From Actinomycetes bacterium (lineage in GTDB: Bacteria; Actinomycetota; Actinomycetes; Mycobacteriales; Mycobacteriaceae), in contig JAEZKH010000508.1 of NCBI GenBank assembly GCA_023415515.1, positions 1 to 6,438 on the forward strand: DNA of 6,438 bases, in the 5' to 3' direction. The translations under genes and the position numbers were made by a program. Position 1 is the first letter of the stretch. Every line of letters begins with the position of its first letter. The notes below the pieces were generated by a model. That model was not told the origin of the DNA. It made no database searches and saw only the letters and a list, made by a program, of their open reading frames with translations. Shown in pieces: positions 1-5,456 of the stretch.

Positions 1-1
1 C

Positions 2-1423
2 CTCTACAACGTCGAGAAGCTCATCGAATACGCGATCGAGCACCGCGACGAGGTTGCCGACATCGCCGAGCATCAGAAGACGCAGACGCCGGAGGAGATC
101 GCGGCCGAGCAGGCAGCGGTGTTGAGCGGTGCGAACTTGGCCACCGCGACGACGCCGGTGGCCGATCCGCAGGCCGAGCCCGAAACGCAGGCGGAGCCAC
201 CGGCTTCCGACGTGCCGATCCCGCCGCCGCCGACCGATCCGTCGGGGCCGAAGGCCAACGGGGACCAGCCGTCCGCCGCCGCACTCGCCGCCCAGGTGCT
301 GACACAGGAGGCGGTCACCGAGGCCCTCGGCGCCGACGTGCCGCCACGTGAGGCCGCGGAGCGGGTGACGTTCGCGACGTGGGCGATCGTCACAGGTAAA
401 TCGCCCGGCGGTATCTTCAACGCCCTGCCCGAGATCGACGATGAGACCGCCGAGAAATTGGCGGCGCGGCTGAGCGAGCGCGCCGAGGGCACCATCACCG
501 TCGACGACGTGAAGAACTCGCCGACGATCGAGGCGCTGGCCACGATCGTCCGCGAGCATCTCGAGGCCGGTGAACTCGACGGGTTCGTGCGCACCCTGAG
601 GGCGCCGAAGGAGGGCTCGAAAGCCGTGCCCGTCTTCGTGTTCCATCCCGCAGGCGGTTCGACGGTGGTCTACGAGCCGCTGCTGAAGCGGCTGCCGGGC
701 GACACCCCGATGTACGGCATCGAGCGCGTCGAGGGTTCGGTGGAGGAGCGCGCGGCCGAATACGTGCCCAAGTTGCTCGAGATGCACGACGGCCCGTTCG
801 TCCTCGCGGGCTGGTCGCTGGGCGGTGCGATGGCATACGCCTGCGCGATCGGGCTCAAGCAGGCCGGCGCCGATGTCCGTTTCGTCGGGCTCATCGACAC
901 CGTGCGTCCGGCCGAAGAGGTGCCGCAGACCAAGGAAGAGACGCGCGCGCGTTGGGATCGCTATGCGCGGTTCGCCGAGCGGACGTTCAACGTGCAGGTT
1001 CCTGCCATCCCGTACGAGCAGCTCGAGGAGCTCGACGACGAAGGCCAGGTTCAGTTCGTGCTCGACGCGGTCAAGGCCAGCGGGGTGGACATCCCCGGCG
1101 GCGTCATCGAGCACCAGCGCACGTCGTACCTGGACAACCGGCTGCTGGAAACCGCGGAGATCAAGCCATACGACGGACACGTGACGCTCTACATGGCCGA
1201 CCGCTATCACGACGACGCGATCTTCTTCGAACCGCGCTACGCCACCCGCAAGCCGGACGGCGGCTGGGGTGAGTTCGTGTCGGATTTGGAGGTCGTACCG
1301 ATCGGGGGCGAGCACATCCAGGCCATCGACGAGCCGTACATTGCGAAGGTCGGCGCGCACATGAGCGCTGCGATCGGCGCCATCCAAGCCGGCCAGAGGA
1401 ATCAGGAGAAGCAGGCGAAGTGA
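2..1423 (+). CDS. pks13: Polyketide synthase Pks13, C-terminal part (linker, ACP-like segment, thioesterase); 5' end outside window
   Basis: Pks13 performs the final Claisen-type condensation of mycolic acid synthesis, joining the meromycolate chain to a carboxylated C24-C26 chain. Its thioesterase transfers the product to trehalose. The reading frame is open from the window edge, so the gene is 5'-truncated only by the window; 473 codons are visible. From the left edge come the tail of an upstream domain, a Pro/Glu-rich linker (about 158-283), an ACP-like segment (about 293-574), and a thioesterase from about residue 193 of the visible part. The nucleophile motif GWSLGG has its Ser at 815-817. 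A following Asp in GLID (896-898) and His in GGEHI (1313-1315) complete the triad. Ser-Asp and Ser-His spacings of 27 and 166 residues, and 201 residues from Ser to the end, agree with my recollection of M. tuberculosis Pks13 (Ser1533, Asp1560, His1699). The stop overlaps the accD4 start, indicating co-transcription and translational coupling. Identification is firm. Confidence 0.96.
   Translation, partial: LYNVEKLIEYAIEHRDEVADIAEHQKTQTPEEIAAEQAAVLSGANLATATTPVADPQAEPETQAEPPASDVPIPPPPTDPSGPKANGDQPSAAALAAQVLTQEAVTEALGADVPPREAAERVTFATWAIVTGKSPGGIFNALPEIDDETAEKLAARLSERAEGTITVDDVKNSPTIEALATIVREHLEAGELDGFVRTLRAPKEGSKAVPVFVFHPAGGSTVVYEPLLKRLPGDTPMYGIERVEGSVEERAAEYVPKLLEMHDGPFVLAGWSLGGAMAYACAIGLKQAGADVRFVGLIDTVRPAEEVPQTKEETRARWDRYARFAERTFNVQVPAIPYEQLEELDDEGQVQFVLDAVKASGVDIPGGVIEHQRTSYLDNRLLETAEIKPYDGHVTLYMADRYHDDAIFFEPRYATRKPDGGWGEFVSDLEVVPIGGEHIQAIDEPYIAKVGAHMSAAIGAIQAGQRNQEKQAK
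158..283 (+). other. Proline/glutamate/alanine-rich interdomain linker in Pks13
   Basis: Within the Pks13 frame this stretch encodes a low-complexity sequence dominated by Pro, Glu, Ala and Asp, including a run of four prolines (IPPPPTD). It has no predicted fold and is best read as a flexible tether between the upstream carrier-protein region and the C-terminal ACP-like and thioesterase parts. Such linkers vary between species in length and sequence. The assignment is from composition only. Confidence 0.7.
1404..1408 (+). promoter_or_regulatory. Ribosome binding site for accD4, inside the end of pks13
   Basis: AGGAG lies 11 bases before the GTG at 1420. It supports that GTG as the accD4 start even though the gene begins inside the last codons of pks13. 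The start and the pks13 stop share the bases GTGA, so terminating ribosomes can re-initiate directly. Confidence 0.75.
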
Positions 1424-2973
1424 CCACCAAGACCACTGCGGAGTTGCTCAGCGAACTGCACGAAAAGCTGGAGCTGGCAAAGGAACCCGGTGGTGAGAAG
1501 GCCGTCGCCAAGCGGGAGAAGAAGGGCATCCCCAGTGCCAGGGCCCGCATCCACGCGCTGCTCGATCCCGGCACGTTCCTGGAGATCGGCGCGCTGTGCA
1601 AGACGCCGGGCGACCCGAACGCGCTCTACGGCGACGGCGTCGTCACCGGGCACGGCCGTATCGACGGGCGCCCGGTCGCGGTGTTCAGCCACGACCAGAC
1701 CGTCTTCCAGGGCACGGTCGGCGAGATGTTCGGCCGCAAGGTCGCCAAGCTGATGGAGTGGGTGGCGATGGTCGGCTGTCCGATCATCGGCATCAACGAC
1801 TCCGGCGGCGCGCGCATCCAGGACGCGGTCACCTCGCTCGCCTGGTACGCCGAACTCGGCCGCAGGCACGAGTTGCTGCGCGGTTTCGTGCCGGAGATCT
1901 CCATCATTCTGGGCAAATGCGCAGGCGGAGCGGTGTATTCGCCGATCCAGACGGATCTTGTTGTCGCGGTGCGTGATCAGGGCTACATGTTCGTCACCGG
2001 TCCTGACGTCATCAAGGACGTCACCGGCGAGGAGGTGTCGCTCGACGAACTCGGCGGCGCCGACGCGCAGGCCCGCTACGGCAACATCCACCAGGTCGTC
2101 GAGGACGAGAAGGCCGCGTTCCAGTATGTCCGCGACTACCTGAGTTTCTTGCCGCCCAACACCTTCGACGATCCGCCGATCGTGAATCCGGGACTCGAGC
2201 CGGAGATCACACCGCATGACCTCGAACTCGACTCGATCGTGCCGGACTCCGACAACCAGGCGTACGACATGCACGAGATCCTGCTGCGCATCTTCGACGA
2301 CGGTGACGTCTTCGACGTGGCCGAGCAGCAGGGCCAGGCGATCATCACCGCGTTCGCGCGGGTGGACGGGCGGCCGGTCGGGGTGATCGCGAACCAGCCG
2401 ATGTACATGTCGGGCGCAATCGACAACGAGGCGTCCGACAAGGCGGCGCGCTTCATCCGGTTCTGCGACTCCTACAACACCCCTTTGGTTTTCGTCGTGG
2501 ACACCCCCGGCTTCCTGCCCGGAGTCGAGCAGGAGAAGAACGGCATCATCAAACGCGGTGGTCGCTTCCTCAACGCCGTCGTCGAGGCGGACGTTCCGAA
2601 GATCACGATCACGATCCGGAAGTCCTACGGCGGTGCGTACGCTGTGATGGGCTCCAAGCAGCTGTCCGCCGACCTGAACTTCGCGTGGCCGACGGCCCGC
2701 ATCGCGGTGATCGGCGCCGAGGGCGCCGCGCAACTGTTGGTGAAGCGGTTCCCTGATCCGACTGCGCCGGAGGTGCAGAAGATCCGCGCCGACTTCATCG
2801 AGGGCTACAACCTGAACATGGCCACACCGTGGATCGCCGCCGAGCGCGGCTTCATCGACGCGGTGATCCAGCCCCACGAGACGCGCCTGTTGCTGCGCAA
2901 GTCGCTGCACCTGTTGCGGGACAAGCAGAAGCACGGCCGCGTGCAGCGCAAGCACGGCCTGACGCCGATCTAG
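1420..2973 (+). CDS. accD4: Acyl-CoA carboxylase carboxyltransferase (beta) subunit AccD4
   Basis: AccD4 is the carboxyltransferase subunit of a biotin-dependent acyl-CoA carboxylase. In mycobacteria it works with the biotinylated AccA3 (and AccD5/AccE5) to carboxylate long-chain acyl-CoA, giving the extender that Pks13 condenses. The protein is 517 aa with a GTG start, the usual length for this family. It has the two crotonase-fold halves of a carboxyltransferase. The N-terminal half carries NDSGGARIQ (126-134) and GKCAGGAVYS (165-174), which form the first oxyanion hole and CoA site. The C-terminal half carries DTPGFLPGVEQE (361-372) and KSYGGAYAVM (401-410), the biotin side and second oxyanion hole. 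The tail is basic (KQKHGRVQRKHG). It overlaps pks13 by 4 bases, is cytosolic, and is followed 8 bases after its stop by a strong hairpin. Its position after pks13 distinguishes it from the AccD5 and AccD6 paralogues. A/T-ending codons are about 10 of the first 100, typical of mycobacteria. Confidence 0.95.
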   Translation: MTTKTTAELLSELHEKLELAKEPGGEKAVAKREKKGIPSARARIHALLDPGTFLEIGALCKTPGDPNALYGDGVVTGHGRIDGRPVAVFSHDQTVFQGTVGEMFGRKVAKLMEWVAMVGCPIIGINDSGGARIQDAVTSLAWYAELGRRHELLRGFVPEISIILGKCAGGAVYSPIQTDLVVAVRDQGYMFVTGPDVIKDVTGEEVSLDELGGADAQARYGNIHQVVEDEKAAFQYVRDYLSFLPPNTFDDPPIVNPGLEPEITPHDLELDSIVPDSDNQAYDMHEILLRIFDDGDVFDVAEQQGQAIITAFARVDGRPVGVIANQPMYMSGAIDNEASDKAARFIRFCDSYNTPLVFVVDTPGFLPGVEQEKNGIIKRGGRFLNAVVEADVPKITITIRKSYGGAYAVMGSKQLSADLNFAWPTARIAVIGAEGAAQLLVKRFPDPTAPEVQKIRADFIEGYNLNMATPWIAAERGFIDAVIQPHETRLLLRKSLHLLRDKQKHGRVQRKHGLTPI

Positions 2974-2980
2974 ACGCGCA

Positions 2981-3026
2981 ACGCGAAAACCCCCGCGAGC
3001 CCGAGCGGCCCGCGGGGGTTTCGCGT
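2981..3026. terminator. Bidirectional hairpin terminator between converging accD4 and katG
   Basis: The left arm 2981-2997 (ACGCGAAAACCCCCGCG) pairs with the right arm 3011-3026 (CGCGGGGGTTTCGCGT). The stem is about 16 bp with one bulged A, and the loop is 13 bases. It begins 7 bases after the accD4 stop and ends 8 bases before the katG stop on the other strand, so it sits almost exactly between two converging genes and is about as stable read either way. There is no long U tail outside the stem, as is common in GC-rich actinobacteria; the short T runs are within the stem. Confidence 0.88.
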
Positions 3027-3034
3027 CAGTACTT

Positions 3035-5239
3035 CTACTTCTCCAGGTCGAACCGGTCGTTGTTCATGACCTTCACCCAGGCAGCGACGAAGTCCTCGAT
3101 GAACTTGCCCTTGCTGTCGTCCTGCGCGTACACCTCGGCGACGTTGCGCAGCACCGAGTTCGAGCCGAACACCAGATCGTTGGCGGTCGCCGTCCACTTG
3201 AGCTCACCCGTGACACGGTCGCGTCCCTCGTAGACGTTCTCGGTCGTCTCCGACGGTTTCCACTGCGTGCCCATGTCGAGCAGGTTGAGGAAGAAGTCGT
3301 TGCTCAGCGTGCCCGGCTTGTCGGTGAGGACGCCGTGCTTGCTGCCGCCGTGGTTGACGTTGAGCGCCCGCAGACCGGCGACCATGACCGCCAGCTCGGG
3401 AGCCGTCAGGTTCAGCATGTACGCCTTCTCGACGAGCAACTGCTCCAGCGGAGCCTTCTCACCCGCACGCGCGAAGTTGCGGAACCCGTCGGCCCGCGGT
3501 TCGAGCACCGCGAACGATTCGACGTCGGTCTGGTCCTGCGACGCGTCGGTGCGGCCCGGCGCGAAGTAGACGTCGATCTCGTAGCCGGCGTCGCGCGCCG
3601 CCTTCTCGACCGCAGCCGATCCACCGAGCACGATCAGGTCGGCGAGCGAAACCTTCTTGCCTCCACCGCTGTTGAACTCCTGCTGGATGCTCTCCAGCAC
3701 CGGCAGCACCTTGGCCAGCTCGGCGGGCTCGTTGGCCTCCCAGTTCTTCTGCGGCTCGAGGCGAATCCGGGCGCCGTTCGCGCCACCGCGCTTGTCGGTG
3801 CCACGGAAGCTCGCCGCCGACGACCACGCCGTCTTCACCAGCTGCTGCACGGTCAGACCGGAGTCGAGCAGCTTGCTCTTCAGCGACGCGATGTCCGCTT
3901 CGTCGATCAGCTCGCCCTCGACCGCGGGCACCGGGTCCTGCCAGACCTGCGGCTCGGCAACCCACGGCCCGAGGTAGCGGTCGATCGGGCCCATGTCGCG
4001 GTGCATCAGCTTGTACCACGCCTTGGCGAACGCCTCGTTGAGCTCCTCAGGATGGTCGAGCCACCGCCGGGTGATCTCGCCGTAGATGGGGTCGACCCGC
4101 ATCGACACGTCCGTCACCAGCATGGTGGGCTTGCGGTTCGGCCCGCCGTACGGATCGGGGATCGTGGCCTCGGCGTCTTTGGCCTCGAACTGCCAGGCCC
4201 CGGCGGGGCTCTTGGTGAGCTCCCACTCGTGCCCGTAAAGGATCTCCAGGAAGCGGTTGCTCCACTGCGTCGGCTTGTCGGTCCACACGACCTCCAGACC
4301 GCTGGTGATCGTGTCGGCGCCCTTGCCTGCGCCGAACGGGCACTTCCAGCCGAGGCCCTGATCCTCGATCGGGGCGCCTTCCGGCTCGGGGCCCATGCCC
4401 TCGTCCGGGCCTGCGCCGTGGGTCTTGCCGAGGGTGTGGCCGCCGACGATCAGGGCCGCGGTCTCCTCGTCGTTCATCGCCATCCGGCCGAACGTCTCGC
4501 GGATGTCGTGGGCGGCAGCCAGCGGATCCGGCTTACCCTCTGGGCCTTCGGGATTCACGTAGATCAGGCCCATGGTGGTGGCGCCGAACGGCTCGGCCAG
4601 CGTGCGGTCGCTGTCGTTGGTGCCACCGTAGCGGGCGTCGGTGCCCATCCAGGTGTCCTCCTGGCCCCAGAGCATCTCCTCGGGCGCCCAGATGTCCTCG
4701 CGGCCGAAGGCGAACCCGAACGTCTTGAAACCCGCCGACTCCAGCGCGGCGTTGCCCGCGTAGGCGATCAGGTCGGCCCAGGAGATCTTGTTGCCGTATT
4801 TCTGCTTGATCGGCCACAGCAGCCTGCGTGCCTTGTCGAGGCTGGCGTTGTCGGGCCAGGAATTCAGCGGCGCGAACCGCTGCTGCCCGCCGCCGGCGCC
4901 GCCGCGGCCGTCCGTGATGCGGTAGGTGCCGGCGGAATGCCAAGCGAGCCGGATGAACAGGCCGCCATAGTGACCGAAGTCAGCCGGCCACCAATCCTGC
5001 GAGTCGGTCATCAGCGCCTTGAGGTCTTCCATCACGGCGTCGAGATCGAGCTTCTGGAACTCGGCGGCATAGTCGAAGTCGCCGCCGAGCGGGTTGGAGC
5101 GCGGCGAATGCTGGTTAAGAACGGTGAGATTCAGCCCTTCGGGCCACCATTGGCGATTGCCAAAGTGACGCTTGCGCTCCGAATTGTTGCCATGCCCGAA
5201 CGGGCAGCCGCTGCCCACCTCGCCTGTGGTCGCGTCCAT
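3035..5239 (-). CDS. katG: Catalase-peroxidase KatG (possible hybrid between two lineages)
   Basis: KatG is a haem enzyme that decomposes hydrogen peroxide and has broad peroxidase activity; in mycobacteria it also activates isoniazid. It is 734 aa, the usual length, with two peroxidase-like halves. The distal haem pocket is Arg97, Trp100, His101 (RLAWHSAGTYR). The Trp-Tyr-Met adduct is Trp100, Tyr227 (GLIYVNPEG) and Met253 (GRMAMND). The proximal side is His268 (GGHTLGKTHG), Trp319 and Asp377, and the mobile Arg is Arg414. Ser313 aligns with Ser315 of M. tuberculosis KatG. All key residues are present. The ATG at 5239 is chosen over an upstream in-frame start at 5368 because GAGGAGAG precedes it by 5 bases and the extra 43 residues are unlike KatG. 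Codons 1-118 have about 18% A/T-ending codons against 7-8% in codons 119-278. Two of the three Tyr codons up to codon 106 are TAT, while all 14 later ones are TAC. This suggests two origins. No furA lies directly upstream. Confidence 0.95.
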   Translation of the reverse strand: MDATTGEVGSGCPFGHGNNSERKRHFGNRQWWPEGLNLTVLNQHSPRSNPLGGDFDYAAEFQKLDLDAVMEDLKALMTDSQDWWPADFGHYGGLFIRLAWHSAGTYRITDGRGGAGGGQQRFAPLNSWPDNASLDKARRLLWPIKQKYGNKISWADLIAYAGNAALESAGFKTFGFAFGREDIWAPEEMLWGQEDTWMGTDARYGGTNDSDRTLAEPFGATTMGLIYVNPEGPEGKPDPLAAAHDIRETFGRMAMNDEETAALIVGGHTLGKTHGAGPDEGMGPEPEGAPIEDQGLGWKCPFGAGKGADTITSGLEVVWTDKPTQWSNRFLEILYGHEWELTKSPAGAWQFEAKDAEATIPDPYGGPNRKPTMLVTDVSMRVDPIYGEITRRWLDHPEELNEAFAKAWYKLMHRDMGPIDRYLGPWVAEPQVWQDPVPAVEGELIDEADIASLKSKLLDSGLTVQQLVKTAWSSAASFRGTDKRGGANGARIRLEPQKNWEANEPAELAKVLPVLESIQQEFNSGGGKKVSLADLIVLGGSAAVEKAARDAGYEIDVYFAPGRTDASQDQTDVESFAVLEPRADGFRNFARAGEKAPLEQLLVEKAYMLNLTAPELAVMVAGLRALNVNHGGSKHGVLTDKPGTLSNDFFLNLLDMGTQWKPSETTENVYEGRDRVTGELKWTATANDLVFGSNSVLRNVAEVYAQDDSKGKFIEDFVAAWVKVMNNDRFDLEK
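4777..4936. other. Candidate junction between alphaproteobacterial-like and mycobacterial-like DNA inside katG
   Basis: Codon use changes here. On the right (katG codons 1-101 and the S10 gene) CAT, TAT, AAT, GAT and CTT are common. On the left (the rest of katG, accD4, pks13) they are scarce. The interval encodes KatG residues about 102-155, including GQQRFAPLNSWPDN, one of the most conserved parts of the family, so two distant katG genes could share near-identical DNA here. The limits are my estimate from the last A/T-rich codons on one side and the start of uniformly G/C-ending codons on the other. The exact point cannot be set by eye, and a conserved stretch may be assignable to neither parent. 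Confidence 0.5.
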
Positions 5240-5244
5240 TGCTG

Positions 5245-5252
5245 CTCTCCTC
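5245..5252 (-). promoter_or_regulatory. Strong ribosome binding site for katG
   Basis: Read on the minus strand the bases are GAGGAGAG, ending 5 bases before the ATG at 5239-5237. This near-perfect Shine-Dalgarno decides the start of katG. It makes the 43-residue upstream in-frame extension unlikely to be translated. Confidence 0.85.
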
Positions 5253-5260
5253 GTCTCGCG

Positions 5261-5276
5261 GGTCGATCGTTCGACC
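5261..5276. repeat. Perfect dyad in the katG leader
   Basis: GGTCGA-TCGT-TCGACC is a perfect 6-bp inverted repeat with a 4-base loop. It lies 21 bases before the katG ATG and 8 bases upstream of its Shine-Dalgarno. If the candidate promoter is right it falls within the untranslated leader, where it could be an operator or a small hairpin affecting translation. No regulator can be named from the sequence. Confidence 0.5.
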
Positions 5277-5298
5277 GGCGGCTGGTGAATGTTGAAGC

Positions 5299-5328
5299 AT
5301 CCTAGAACCGGGAGGTTGCGAGTGTAAA
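5299..5328 (-). promoter_or_regulatory. Candidate sigma70-type promoter for katG
   Basis: On the minus strand TTTACA (5328-5323, 5 of 6 to the consensus -35) is followed after 18 bases by TAGGAT (5304-5299, 4 of 6 to the consensus -10). Transcription would start near 5292, giving a leader of about 50 bases. The AATCGATT palindrome overlaps the upstream edge of the -35, a usual place for an activator or repressor. This is inferred by eye only. Confidence 0.4.
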
Positions 5329-5335
5329 ATCGATT
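5328..5335. repeat. AATCGATT palindrome in an A/T-rich patch upstream of katG
   Basis: This 8-bp perfect palindrome sits in the most A/T-rich part of the window (about 5321-5353) and touches the -35 of the candidate katG promoter. The patch also holds a perfect TATAAT on the plus strand at 5347-5352, which could be a -10 for the S10 gene, though no convincing -35 lies 16-18 bases before it. The palindrome is short and could arise by chance. Confidence 0.3.
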
Positions 5336-5401
5336 AGGGGAGTTTTTATAATCTAGCGCGCCGATCATCGGTCGCCGGCCCCATGCGCTCCCGTTGACGG
5401 C

Positions 5402-5416
5402 AGGGATGCGATCCCT
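5402..5416. repeat. Perfect dyad upstream of the S10 peptidase gene
   Basis: AGGGAT-GCG-ATCCCT is a perfect 6-bp inverted repeat with a 3-base centre, ending 40 bases before the S10 ATG. A TTGACG resembling a -35 lies just before it at 5394-5399, though no clear -10 follows at normal spacing. It could be an operator or a small leader hairpin; its role is unknown. Confidence 0.45.
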
Positions 5417-5456
5417 CAGTCATTACGCTCTCTAAACAAAAAGAAATCGGGACTGC

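Noticed and set aside
1402..2955. A 517-codon open frame on the minus strand across accD4
   Set aside because: It mirrors accD4, shows shadow composition (Arg/Asp/Val/His rich), and has no motifs. AccD4 has all its family motifs.
4860..4865. An EcoRI site (GAATTC) inside the candidate katG junction, as a sign of a cloning ligation artefact
   Set aside because: A random ligation would be unlikely to join two katG genes in frame at the same homologous position. The site also fits the conserved Leu-Asn-Ser codons of the protein.
3335..5305. A 656-codon open frame on the plus strand across katG
   Set aside because: It is antisense to katG, has no recognisable domain, and is rich in Arg, Leu, Gly and Val as expected for a codon-position shadow in high-GC DNA. 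KatG explains the region fully.
5347..5352. Perfect TATAAT on the plus strand as a promoter for the S10 gene
   Set aside because: No acceptable -35 lies 16-18 bases upstream and there is no extended -10 TG. A chance match in an A/T-rich patch is likely, so it is not listed as its own feature.
5240..5368. A longer katG with 43 extra N-terminal residues from the in-frame start at 5368
   Set aside because: The extension is unlike KatG, crosses the candidate promoter, and lacks the strong Shine-Dalgarno that precedes the ATG at 5239.
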